Source of the DNA: Prevotella sp.
GTDB lineage: Bacteria; Bacteroidota; Bacteroidia; Bacteroidales; Bacteroidaceae
NCBI GenBank assembly: GCA_017561825.1
Contig: JAFZBK010000006.1
Coordinates: 55,246-119,245, forward strand
Reading direction: 5' to 3'
Length of the DNA stretch: 64,000 nucleotides
The position numbers and the translations under genes were made by a program. Below, in pieces: positions 7,610-16,177 of this stretch; the stretch's first letter is position 1; each line of letters starts with the position of its first letter. Under the pieces are notes generated by a model. That model was not told the DNA's origin. It was given only the letters and a program-made list of their open reading frames with translations, and searched no databases.

Positions 7610-8308
7610 TCACTCCACTTCAGGAGTGATGAGTTTGTATCCCTTTCCATGAATATTGATAATCTCAATCTGACTGTCATCCTTCAGGTGCTTGCGCAGC
7701 TTCGTGATATACACATCCATGGAGCGAGCATTGAAGTAGTTGTCATCGATCCAGATGGTCTTCAGGGCGAAGTCGCGCTGCAGGATCTCGTTGGCATGAC
7801 TGCAGAGCAGGGCCAGCAGTTCGTTCTCCTTCGTGGTAAGCTTGGTCTGCTTGTCATCGATGGTCAGCAACTGCTTCTGGGTATCGAAGGTGAAACGACC
7901 GATACGATAAACGGTGCTCTCCTTGTTCTTCTTGCCCCTTACACGACGGAGGATAGCCTCAATACGGAAAACGAGCTCCTCCATAGAGAACGGTTTGGTG
8001 ATATAGTCGTCAGCACCCAGTCTGAATCCTTCGAGGATATCCTCTTTCAGGATCTTAGCGGTCAGGAAGATGATAGGCATCTCTGCGTTAGCCTGACGGA
8101 TCTCCTGTGCCAGGGTGAAGCCGTCTTTCTTCGGCATCATCACATCCAGCACGCAGATATCGAATTTGGTCTTCAGGAAGGCTTTGTATCCAGCCTCGCC
8201 GTCAACGCACAACTCTGCATTATAGCCCTTGGCCTGCAGATACTCGCGAAGCAGCATACCGAGGTTCTCGTCGTCTTCGCACAATAAGATTTTCAACTGA
8301 TCATCCAT
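7610..8308 (-). CDS. rprY: OmpR-family response regulator (RprY-like)
   Basis: A 232-residue response regulator. The receiver domain (about 1-120) shows the acidic pocket ILLCEDDE, the phosphoacceptor Asp in CVLDVMMPKKDG, a conserved T in FLTAK and the KPF motif. A linker leads to a winged-helix DNA-binding domain with TKENELLALLCSHANEILQR and RSMDVYITKLRKHLKDD. It resembles RprY of Bacteroides closely by eye. It lies 32 bp downstream of its partner kinase on the same strand, so both come from one transcript. Confidence 0.88.
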   Translation of the reverse strand: MDDQLKILLCEDDENLGMLLREYLQAKGYNAELCVDGEAGYKAFLKTKFDICVLDVMMPKKDGFTLAQEIRQANAEMPIIFLTAKILKEDILEGFRLGADDYITKPFSMEELVFRIEAILRRVRGKKNKESTVYRIGRFTFDTQKQLLTIDDKQTKLTTKENELLALLCSHANEILQRDFALKTIWIDDNYFNARSMDVYITKLRKHLKDDSQIEIINIHGKGYKLITPEVE

Positions 8309-8340
8309 AATGATTACTGTTTAAATTGTTAGTACTAATA

Positions 8341-9903
8341 TTAATCGTTCGAAATGACAGGGAGTGAGATCGTAAACGTGGTACCGTTACCATATTCGCT
8401 CTCCACTTTGATCTCCCCGTCGTGAAGGTCAACGATCTTCTTCACGTAGGCCAGTCCAAGACCGAAGCCCTTGGCATCGTGCCTGTTACCGGTATGTACG
8501 CGATAGAACTTATCGAAGATCTTCTTGAGGTTGTCTTTCTTGATGCCGATACCTGTATCACGGACAGACAGGAACAAACGACCCTTGTCATTCCATGTCT
8601 TCAGGTAGATATCAATCGGCTGATCGGGCTTGCGGTATTTCACCGCATTATCGAGCAGGTTATTGATCACATTCTGGAAGTGTACCTCATCCACAAAGAT
8701 GGCGGAATCCACTGCTCCAATATCGGTATAGATCTTACCGCCCGTATGCTCCACACGAAGCGTGAACGAGTTGGCAATGCTCTCCACCATTTCGTTCAGG
8801 TCGAGCTCCTTCTTCTTGAATACAGCCTTCTTCTTGTCGAACATCGACATCTGCAGCACCTTCTCCACCAGGAAGCGGAGGCGTTTCGACTCATCGTTCA
8901 CCACTCCACCCAGATGTTTGGTCAGGGCAGGACTCTTGGGTACCGACTCATCGTTGAGCATCTGTGCCGCCAGTGAGATGCTGGCGATTGGCGTCTTCAA
9001 CTCGTGCGTCATGTTATTGATGAAGTCGTTCTTGATCTCCGTGAGCTTCTTCTGACGGAACACCAGCACAAGGGTGATGATGAACGTGATGAGCAGCACG
9101 AAGGTGAAGATCACGCTGGGGATCACGAAACGCACACTGGAGAAGATATAGTTGTTCATGTCGGGGAAGTGGATACGCACCTCACCGGTCTTGTTCTGCG
9201 GATCATTCCTGAACAGCTGCTGCTTATAGACATATTCCTCACCTTCGTCAGAATAGTCGGGACAACGGTACACTTCCCGTCCGTCCTGTGTGTTCACGGT
9301 AAAGTGATAAGGAATATCCACGCCGTTGTTCATCAACTCCGTCTTCAACTCCTTGTCAAGCGTCTTGAAGTTGATACGTTCCTTCAGGGGCTTGTCACTG
9401 GCTGTGTAGAGGATACGATAGACCACATCGTCGAGCAACGCCCTCTGATACACATAGCGGTTCCTCACAATCTCACGCATCGACTTGGTAGCCTCATCGA
9501 TGGAGTTCTTGTCATTGCGCAGGATCAGGGCCTTGGGCACCTGTGAAGGCTTGAAGGCTGTGGTCTTGAGCGTGAACGACGTGTACATATTCCCGTTTTC
9601 GTCGGTCACGGAATACTGGTGCGACTGCTGTATGGAGCCGTCAACGTTTCCGCTTCTTGTTCCCAAGGAATCACGGCTATATGCCCGACGCTCCGTTTCG
9701 TTCACATCTTTCTCCAGATAGCGAAGCGTTTCATTAAGCTCGAGGTTACGCGATGTCTGATAGAGTGCCTTGTTGACAGACTCATCAAACTGCTCCTTCT
9801 TCATCTGAACCATCTCGTCGATGTATTTCAGCTGGAGGAAGAGCAGGGCCAGGAAACTGAAGCCCATGATAATCGCTATTGCCCAAATCGTAGTTTTCTT
9901 CAT
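8341..9903 (-). CDS. rprX: sensor histidine kinase (RprX-like)
   Basis: A 520-residue membrane histidine kinase, partner of RprY. Order: first transmembrane helix (about 7-25), a periplasmic sensor region of about 240 residues, second transmembrane helix, then HisKA with the phosphoacceptor His in HELKTPIASIS, and a HATPase_c domain with NLLDNAVKYR, DTGIGIKKDN and GFGLGLAYVKKIV. The start MKKTTIWAI at 9903 is chosen because the promoter box lies only 5 bp upstream, which makes the transcript leaderless or nearly so and rules out the upstream in-frame start. Confidence 0.88.
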   Translation of the reverse strand: MKKTTIWAIAIIMGFSFLALLFLQLKYIDEMVQMKKEQFDESVNKALYQTSRNLELNETLRYLEKDVNETERRAYSRDSLGTRSGNVDGSIQQSHQYSVTDENGNMYTSFTLKTTAFKPSQVPKALILRNDKNSIDEATKSMREIVRNRYVYQRALLDDVVYRILYTASDKPLKERINFKTLDKELKTELMNNGVDIPYHFTVNTQDGREVYRCPDYSDEGEEYVYKQQLFRNDPQNKTGEVRIHFPDMNNYIFSSVRFVIPSVIFTFVLLITFIITLVLVFRQKKLTEIKNDFINNMTHELKTPIASISLAAQMLNDESVPKSPALTKHLGGVVNDESKRLRFLVEKVLQMSMFDKKKAVFKKKELDLNEMVESIANSFTLRVEHTGGKIYTDIGAVDSAIFVDEVHFQNVINNLLDNAVKYRKPDQPIDIYLKTWNDKGRLFLSVRDTGIGIKKDNLKKIFDKFYRVHTGNRHDAKGFGLGLAYVKKIVDLHDGEIKVESEYGNGTTFTISLPVISND

Positions 9904-9908
9904 CGATG

Positions 9909-9916
9909 CAAAGATA
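9909..9916 (-). promoter_or_regulatory. promoter -7 box of rprXY
   Basis: TATCTTTG on the minus strand ending 5 bp before the rprX ATG; the predicted transcription start falls at or next to the start codon. Confidence 0.7.
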
Positions 9917-10032
9917 GACAATTATCCGTATCCTTGCATTCTTTTCGTTAATGAATTTCGTTAAATTTTGCTTAGTTAACCACAAATCGGTGTTATAATT
10001 GATAATAATCAACTTCTAAGCAAACTTGCCAA

Positions 10033-10060
10033 CAAAAAAAGGGGCGGAATAACCCGCCCC
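10033..10060 (-). terminator. terminator of the EF-G2 gene
   Basis: GGGGCGG (10041-10047) pairs with CCGCCCC (10054-10060), followed on the minus strand by a U-run (plus-strand A-run 10034-10040). Confidence 0.9.
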
Positions 10061-10078
10061 TCGAATTGTCAAGAACCA

Positions 10079-12238
10079 TTAGTCCTCATCCTTCATCTCT
10101 TCCTCGTGCTGCTTGATCAGTGCCTGCTGGATATCGTTCGGCACGAGCTCATAACTTGAGAAGCTCGTTGTGAACGAAGCACGACCACCGGTCAGCGAGC
10201 TGAGTGCGATGGAATAGCTAGCCAATTCCTTCAGAGGAATCTTAGCAGACAGTTTCTGATAGCCAGCCTCTGAATCCATACCCATGATGATGGCGCGGCG
10301 ACCCTGGAGGTCACTCATCACATCACCCATGTAGTCAGCGGGCACGAGTACTTCGAGGTCGTAGATTGGCTCCAGCACCTTCGGACCAGCCTCTTTGAAG
10401 GCTGCTGAGAAGGCGTTACGGGCAGCGAGCATAAACGAGAGCTCGTTTGAGTCAACCGGGTGCATCTTACCGTCATAAACGATAACACGAACGTCACGGG
10501 CATACGAACCAGTCAACGGTCCCTGCTCCATACGCTCCATCACACCCTTCAGGATAGCAGGCATGAAACGCACGTCGATAGCACCACCCACAACGGAGTT
10601 GATGAAGACGAGCTTTCCGCCCCACTCGAGGTCAACCTCTTCCTTGCCCTTGATATTCATCTTGAACTCCTGTCCATTAATCTTAAATGATGTAGGATCA
10701 GGCATTCCTTCTGAATACGGCTCAAGAATCAGGTGAACCTCACCGAACTGTCCTGCACCACCCGACTGCTTCTTGTGACGGTAGTCGGCACGTGCCATCT
10801 TCGTGATGGTCTCACGATACGGAATCTTCGGCTCCTGGAACTCAATCATGATTTTCTCGTTGTTCTCCATACGCCACTTCAGTGTACGCAGGTGGAACTC
10901 ACCCTGTCCGTGAACGATAATCTGGCGCAATTCCTTTGACTGCTCTACCACCCATGTGGGATCCTCCTGGCGCATCTTGGCCAGGGCAGCCATCATCTTC
11001 TCCGTCTCTGCCTCATTCACTGCCTTGATGGCACGAGAGAACTTAGAGTTCGGATACTTGATGAAATCGAACTTGTTGTCGCAGTCTTTCCCGTTGAGCG
11101 TGTTACCTGTCTTCACGTCCTTCAGCTTCACGGTACAGCCGATATCACCAGCATTGAGCTGATCTACCTGAACACGGTTGGCACCTGCACAAGCATACAA
11201 TGTACCGATACGCTCCTTAGAGCCACGGTCGGCATTGGTCAGGTCGTCACCGCTCTTCACGGATCCGCTCATTACCTTGAAGTAAGACACCTCACCGATG
11301 TGGGGCTCCACACCAGTCTTGAAGAAATACAGGGATGCGGGTGCATTCACCTCGGCGGGAACATCCTTTCCTGCTGTGTTCTGTACCACAGGCATGTCGC
11401 TCACAAAGGGAACCACATTACCCAGGAACTCCATCAGACGACGGACACCCATGTCACGACCAGCGCATACGCAGAATACGGGGAAGATGGAACGGGTTAC
11501 AAGACCCTTGCGAATACCTTCGCGCATCTCATCTTCCGAAAGATCTTCGGTCTCGAAGAACTTCTCCATCAGCGTATCATCACCGGCGGCGGCAGCCTCT
11601 ACGAGGGCAGCTTTCATCTCCTTGGCCTTCTCAAGCTCCTCTGCGGGAATGTCCTCAATGATGGGCGCTCCACCTTCGGGCTTCCATGAATACTTCTTCA
11701 TCAGCAGCACATCGATCACGGCATTAAAGCCAGCACCGGTGGCGATAGGATACTGTACGGGCACGCAATTCGGACCGTACACTTCTCTCAGCTGATTCAG
11801 GATGGAATCGAAGTCGCAGTTGTCGCGGTCAAGTTGGTTAACCAGGAAGATGACGGGCTTCTTCAGCTTCTCAGTGTTGCGGAATGCATTCATTGTGCCG
11901 ACCTCAGGACCGTACTGACCGTTCACAAGGATGACGGCCTGATCTGTTACGTTCAAGGCGGTGATGGCACCACCTACGAAGTCGTCAGATCCTGGACAGT
12001 CGATGATGTTGAGCTTCTTTCCGTTCCACTCCACATGGAAGACGGTGGAGAACACGCTGTAGCCATACTCCTGTTCCACAGGGAAGTAGTCACTTACAGT
12101 GTTCTTCTGCTCAACTGAGCCACGGCGCTTGATGATTCCAGCTCCATAAAGTAAACTCTCGGCAAGTGTGGTCTTGCCGCTACCCGCACTGCCAAGCAAG
12201 GCAATGTTCTTGATTTCGTTCGTTTGATATACTTTCAT
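10079..12238 (-). CDS. elongation factor G paralogue (EF-G2 type)
   Basis: A 719-residue EF-G paralogue with all five EF-G domains. The start MKVYQTNE at 12238 is used because upstream in-frame sequence overlaps the likely promoter. The GTPase signature is altered at key positions. The P-loop (residues 16-24) is GSAGSGKTT rather than GHIDHGKTT; the G3 motif (80-87) is DCPGSDDF, replacing the catalytic His of DTPGHVDF by Ser; the G4 motif (134-137) is NQLD instead of NKxD. Bacteroides thetaiotaomicron has such a paralogue, EF-G2, reported to work without GTP hydrolysis and to be needed for gut colonisation. This gene is very likely its orthologue. It has its own terminator and stands alone. 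Confidence 0.85.
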   Translation of the reverse strand: MKVYQTNEIKNIALLGSAGSGKTTLAESLLYGAGIIKRRGSVEQKNTVSDYFPVEQEYGYSVFSTVFHVEWNGKKLNIIDCPGSDDFVGGAITALNVTDQAVILVNGQYGPEVGTMNAFRNTEKLKKPVIFLVNQLDRDNCDFDSILNQLREVYGPNCVPVQYPIATGAGFNAVIDVLLMKKYSWKPEGGAPIIEDIPAEELEKAKEMKAALVEAAAAGDDTLMEKFFETEDLSEDEMREGIRKGLVTRSIFPVFCVCAGRDMGVRRLMEFLGNVVPFVSDMPVVQNTAGKDVPAEVNAPASLYFFKTGVEPHIGEVSYFKVMSGSVKSGDDLTNADRGSKERIGTLYACAGANRVQVDQLNAGDIGCTVKLKDVKTGNTLNGKDCDNKFDFIKYPNSKFSRAIKAVNEAETEKMMAALAKMRQEDPTWVVEQSKELRQIIVHGQGEFHLRTLKWRMENNEKIMIEFQEPKIPYRETITKMARADYRHKKQSGGAGQFGEVHLILEPYSEGMPDPTSFKINGQEFKMNIKGKEEVDLEWGGKLVFINSVVGGAIDVRFMPAILKGVMERMEQGPLTGSYARDVRVIVYDGKMHPVDSNELSFMLAARNAFSAAFKEAGPKVLEPIYDLEVLVPADYMGDVMSDLQGRRAIIMGMDSEAGYQKLSAKIPLKELASYSIALSSLTGGRASFTTSFSSYELVPNDIQQALIKQHEEEMKDED

Positions 12239-12353
12239 ATCTATCAGGTTTTTAGTTGATATTAGACACGTTAATAGGGGTGCTAAGTTACGCATTTTTA
12301 TGAAAACGGCAAAAGAAAAATATGAAAAGGTGTGATTTTTTTAAACTTATTAG

Positions 12354-12361
12354 TAATTTTG
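12354..12361 (+). promoter_or_regulatory. promoter -7 box of the hemW-like gene
   Basis: TAATTTTG, 17 bp before the ATG at 12379. Confidence 0.6.
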
Positions 12362-12516
12362 TGGCCAAATCATACGAAATGGCAGGTCTCTATATCCATA
12401 TTCCTTTTTGTAAAAGCCGGTGCATCTACTGCGCTTTCTACTCAACTACTCAACATGAGCGGATGGAAGAATATGTTGATTCTCTCTGCAAGGAAATGGA
12501 ACTGAGAAAAACTTCA

Positions 12517-12547
12517 CACTCCACATTCCACACTCCACACTCCACAC
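12517..12547. repeat. heptamer array at the hemW frameshift
   Basis: CACTCCA, CATTCCA, CACTCCA, CACTCCA and partial CAC. The reading frame of the conserved protein changes across this tract. Confidence 0.92.
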
Positions 12548-12984
12548 GATCTACCTCGGTGGCGGTACACCTTCACAACTGTCACCTGCCCTCCTTCGTC
12601 GTCTCTTTCATAATATATATAAGGTATATGAGGTGGCGACAGATGCGGAGATCACCATGGAGTGCAACCCCGATGATGTCACGCCCGACTATGCGAAAGT
12701 GATTGGCGAACTGCCTATTAACAGGGTGAGCATGGGTGCCCAGACATTCTCTGATGAGCGTTTGCGCTTCCTTCACCGTCGTCACACCAGCAGTCAGGTC
12801 AAGGAGGCAGTGGAGTTATTACGAAGGAACGGCATCCAGAATATCAGTATCGACCTGATGTTTGGGTTCCCTGGAGAGACACTGCAGGATTGGGAAGAAG
12901 ATATCTGCGAAGCCCTTGCACTGAATGTGGAACATCTGTCAGCCTATTCCTTGATGATTGAGGAAGGAACGGAGCTTTATCGGA

Positions 12985-13016
12985 GGTACGGGAGTACGGG
13001 GGTACGGGAGTTCGAG
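12985..13016. repeat. octamer array in the hemW-like gene
   Basis: GTACGGGA, GTACGGGG, GTACGGGA, GTTCGAGA (period 8, starting at 12986), read in frame as RYGSTGVREFENS. It is related in style to the heptamer arrays but has a different period. Confidence 0.7.
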
Positions 13017-13527
13017 AATAGTAAAGAGGATATGGAACGAGAGATGTACGAGACACTTATCGACCGGTTAGAGACTGCCGGTTTTGAGCATTATGAGATC
13101 TCGAACTTCGCCAAGAAAGGATTCCGTTCCCGTCATAACAGCAGCTATTGGAACGGCACACCCTATATCGGTTTGGGTGCCGCTGCCCACAGCTACGACA
13201 TAGAAACCCGTCATTGGAACATCGCCAATCTACAAACATACATCGAACGCATCCGTCAAGGGATCCTTCCCATCGAAGATACGGAAACCCTTGATGGCAC
13301 GACACGTTACAATGATCTGATCACTACTGCTCTTCGCACTCGCGAAGGCATCAACCTGACCACCCTACCCCCTTCCTTCCGCGACTACCTTTTGCAGAAC
13401 GCACAGAAAAACATTGTCCGTCATCTGCTTGAGATAACGGACAATCACCTTCACCTCACCCGTCAGGGACTATTTGTCAGCGACGACGTGATGAGCGATT
13501 TAATTCTTCTGGACTGAAGAGTAGAAA

Positions 13528-14328
13528 TTACTCCTCCACAATCGTCTTGAACTTATTCCAGCCCTCAACCGATTTGAAATCCTCAGCAGAGCCACGGGGA
13601 ACAATCACGCGGGCACTATTGAGCACGCCCTCTTCAAAGGCCATGCCAATACTGGCACGTGTCATGTTACAACGGATGGTCTGCAGCGGACAGCCATAGA
13701 AGGTGAAGTCGCTGACGCTCCAGATGCTGGCGGGCAACGTCACGCTCTTCAACGTTGAAACACCGCGGAAGGCACTCGGATAAATCTCGATGACGCCACG
13801 CGGCACCTCGTATGAATCCAGCTTCTTGGCCTGCGGACAACGCACCAAGCGCTCCTTGTCGGAGTTGAACAGGATACCGTCAACCGATACAAAGAACGGA
13901 CTGTTCTTGACTTTGATCTCTTCTAGGTTCGGACAAGATGAGAACGCATCGTTCGAAATAGACTGGACACTATTGGGAATCGTAATGCTACGGAAGGCAC
14001 CGCAGCCGTAGAAGAACAGGGTTGACAAGCGGTTATCTTCCGTATAGGCACTCTTATCCTCCTCCAATGGATAATAGCTGGCGCCACCCTTCACGATGGT
14101 AGCATCTGAGAGATCGAGCTCTGCCAGACGGGCCTTACCCATCTCACGAAGAACGAGGATATCATTACCATTCAGCGGACCAGAAACCTTAAGACTGGTA
14201 ATCGTAGCACGCTCTGCAGCAGAAATCTGGCTTCCCAGCGTTCCGGCTGTACTAACTGTCACACTCTTCTGAGCCCATGTCACCGACAGGGTCATCAGAC
14301 AAATCATTGAAAGAAAAAAACGTTTCAT
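13528..14328 (-). CDS. secreted BspA-type leucine-rich repeat protein
   Basis: A 266-residue exported protein with a signal peptide MKRFFLSMICLMTLSVTWAQ (ATG at 14328). It contains a few BspA-type (LRR_5) repeats of the form IxIPNSVxSISxxAFxxC, for example ITIPNSVQSISNDAFSSC and VTLPASIWSVSDFTFYGC, with a VDGILFNSDK turn between them. The C-terminal VIVPRGSAEDFKSVEGWN is the usual cap of this family. BspA proteins of oral and gut Bacteroidetes bind host or microbial surfaces; the ligand here is unknown. Its own promoter box lies at 14364-14371. Confidence 0.82.
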   Translation of the reverse strand: MKRFFLSMICLMTLSVTWAQKSVTVSTAGTLGSQISAAERATITSLKVSGPLNGNDILVLREMGKARLAELDLSDATIVKGGASYYPLEEDKSAYTEDNRLSTLFFYGCGAFRSITIPNSVQSISNDAFSSCPNLEEIKVKNSPFFVSVDGILFNSDKERLVRCPQAKKLDSYEVPRGVIEIYPSAFRGVSTLKSVTLPASIWSVSDFTFYGCPLQTIRCNMTRASIGMAFEEGVLNSARVIVPRGSAEDFKSVEGWNKFKTIVEE

Positions 14329-14363
14329 TGTCAAGTTGAGTTAAATGATTCATTATTGGAAAG

Positions 14364-14371
14364 CAAAGTTA
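14364..14371 (-). promoter_or_regulatory. promoter -7 box of the small BspA gene
   Basis: TAACTTTG on the minus strand, 35 bp before the ATG. Confidence 0.65.
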
Positions 14372-14455
14372 AACAAAAAGTAAGAGAATTGGTACAAATT
14401 TTACCTTTTATGAATTTTTTACATGTTTTTTTACATTACTATCAAAAGAAAATCG

Positions 14456-14463
14456 TATATTTG
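14456..14463 (+). promoter_or_regulatory. promoter -7 box of the lactate permease gene
   Basis: TATATTTG in an AT-rich region, 60 bp before the ATG at 14524. Confidence 0.65.
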
Positions 14464-14523
14464 TGCTGTTTTATACACCTAGGAAACTTATATAATAATA
14501 ATCATAACTAAAAATCACTTTTT

Positions 14524-16128
14524 ATGTCAGCATTAGTATCAGTAATCCCAATTGTATTACTCATCGTATTGATGATGGGTTTTAAGGTGTCAGGTTACAA
14601 GAGTGCAATCGTGACACTTATCGTTACTATTCTCCTGGCTTTGTTTGCAGCGCCAGCCATGGGCATCATCCCAGAGAAATTCGCCGATGCATCCATTTTC
14701 GGTCTTTCGCTTTGGTCGATCGTTGAAGGATTGCTCAAGGCCTGTTTCCCGATCATCCTGATCATTATCTGTGCCATCTTCAGTTACAATATCCTTTGCG
14801 AAACCAAGGAGATTGAGACCATCAAGACGCAGTTTATCCAGATGACCTCCGACAAGGGTCTTCTCGTACTGCTCCTTACTTGGGGTCTGGGTGGCGTTCT
14901 CGAGGGTATGGCCGGATTCGGTACCGCTGTGGCTATCCCCGCTGCCATCCTTATCGGACTCGGTTTCAAGCCGATGTTTTCAGCTGTGATCTGTTTGATT
15001 GCCAACACGGTGGCTGTAGGATTTGGTGCCGTAGGACTTCCTGCCACGACACTGGCCAACCAGGTGGCTGCCGAGGGTGTTGCTTCTCCTGAGATGCTCT
15101 GTGAAGTTGCTACCTTCATCATCATCCAGCTGGCGCTGATGTTCTACATCACACCGTTCCTAATCCTGATGATGACCGACCGCAAGAAGATCATGAAGAA
15201 CATCACATTGGCACTGTTTGTGGGTACGTTCTCCATCATCGTGCAGTTCTGCTGCGCCCACTTCATCGGTCCTGAGACACCTGCTATCTTGGGTTCTGTG
15301 GCTGCCATCATCGCTATGCTGATTTACAACAAACTGTTTATCCGTGATGAGAATCCAGCAGATGAGGTAATAGTGGAGAAGAAGAAGTTCGGTCTTACTA
15401 AGACCCTCAAGGCCTGGAGTGTATATGGTCTGATTATCTTCTTCATCCTTATCAGCAGTAAGATCGTTCCTGCCATCAATGCCGCACTGAACAGTACGTT
15501 GGTTACCCAGTTCGCATTACCTGTCACTAGTAACACCTTCAAGTTCGGATGGCTCTCCAATGCAGGTCTGATGATCTTCCTCGGTGCCGTTATCGGTGGT
15601 TTGATTCAGGGTATGAGCTTCGGCAGACTGATGAAGCTGCTGGCCAAGACAACCCTGAACTTGCAGAAGACGGCCGTTACCATCTGCTGCTTGGTAGCCA
15701 TGGCCATGCTGATGAACAATACGGGTATGACGAATGATATTGCCAAGGGCCTCGTTGCCCTTACCGGCACCTTCTTCCCGTTCTTCGCTCCGCTCATCGG
15801 TTCAATCGGTACCTTCGTTACGGGTAGTGCCACCAATGCGAACATCCTCTTCGGTAAGCTGCAGGCTACAGCTGCCAGCGATCTGGGCTTAGTGAACCAG
15901 AGCACCTTCTTCGGTGTGAGTGGTAACGAGACCAACTGGCTTGCTGCCGCCAACTGTGCCGGTTCTGAGGGTGGTAAGCTGCTCTCACCACAGAGTATCG
16001 CCATTGCTACAGCCGCCTGCGACATGGAAGGACAGGATGGTGATATCATGCGTAAGACCATGCCGTTCGCCATCTTCTGGATCCTGATGAACGGTCTGAT
16101 GGTGTTCTTAGGACTCCACGTATTCTAA
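14524..16128 (+). CDS. lctP: L-lactate permease family transporter
   Basis: A 534-residue polytopic inner-membrane protein of the lactate permease (LctP/LldP/GlcA) family, which imports lactate and related hydroxyacids with protons. More than ten hydrophobic helices are visible. The family hallmark GVLEGMAGFGTAVAIPAAIL lies around residues 122-141, and GSIGTFVTGSATNANILFG with VSGNETNWLAAANCAGSEGG in the C-terminal half. No lactate dehydrogenase gene is adjacent, so its physiological direction (uptake or export) cannot be told. It has its own promoter and a strong terminator. Confidence 0.9.
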   Translation: MSALVSVIPIVLLIVLMMGFKVSGYKSAIVTLIVTILLALFAAPAMGIIPEKFADASIFGLSLWSIVEGLLKACFPIILIIICAIFSYNILCETKEIETIKTQFIQMTSDKGLLVLLLTWGLGGVLEGMAGFGTAVAIPAAILIGLGFKPMFSAVICLIANTVAVGFGAVGLPATTLANQVAAEGVASPEMLCEVATFIIIQLALMFYITPFLILMMTDRKKIMKNITLALFVGTFSIIVQFCCAHFIGPETPAILGSVAAIIAMLIYNKLFIRDENPADEVIVEKKKFGLTKTLKAWSVYGLIIFFILISSKIVPAINAALNSTLVTQFALPVTSNTFKFGWLSNAGLMIFLGAVIGGLIQGMSFGRLMKLLAKTTLNLQKTAVTICCLVAMAMLMNNTGMTNDIAKGLVALTGTFFPFFAPLIGSIGTFVTGSATNANILFGKLQATAASDLGLVNQSTFFGVSGNETNWLAAANCAGSEGGKLLSPQSIAIATAACDMEGQDGDIMRKTMPFAIFWILMNGLMVFLGLHVF

Positions 16129-16149
16129 TAAGAAAAGGTATTCAATAGG

Positions 16150-16176
16150 AAAAGGCGGGAAATCCCGCCTTTTCTT
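16150..16176 (+). terminator. terminator after the lactate permease gene
   Basis: AAAAGGCGGG (16150-16159), loop AAAT, CCCGCCTTTT (16164-16173), then TTC/TT. The A/T symmetry makes it suitable for the convergent TonB receptor gene as well. Confidence 0.92.
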
Positions 16177-16177
16177 G

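Larger units (their letters stand above)
12379..13517 (+). pseudogene. hemW: hemW-like radical SAM gene, frameshifted at a heptamer array
   Basis: HemW/coproporphyrinogen-oxidase-like radical SAM protein, thought to load heme onto respiratory enzymes. The N-terminal part (MAGLYIHIPFCKSRCIYC, with the CxxxCxxC cluster motif) runs in one frame into a tract of 7-bp repeats at 12517-12547. From that point the conserved continuation TIYLGGGTPSQLSPALL, ECNPDDVT, ISIDLMFGFPGET and AYSLMIEEGTELY lies in the -1 frame, to the TGA at 13517. Adding one 7-bp unit, or removing two, joins the frames and gives about 381 or 374 residues, the normal HemW length. Either the gene is switched off by slippage, it is a recent pseudogene, or there is a sequencing error. 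Everything else in the gene looks intact. Confidence 0.85.

Noticed and set aside
12517-12547. CRISPR array
   Set aside because: Heptamer tracts here and elsewhere have no spacer-repeat pattern and no cas genes are present.
12379-13517. Programmed ribosomal frameshift in the hemW-like gene
   Set aside because: No slippery heptamer of the X-XXY-YYZ type or downstream pseudoknot was seen at the junction; repeat-unit slippage explains the shift better.
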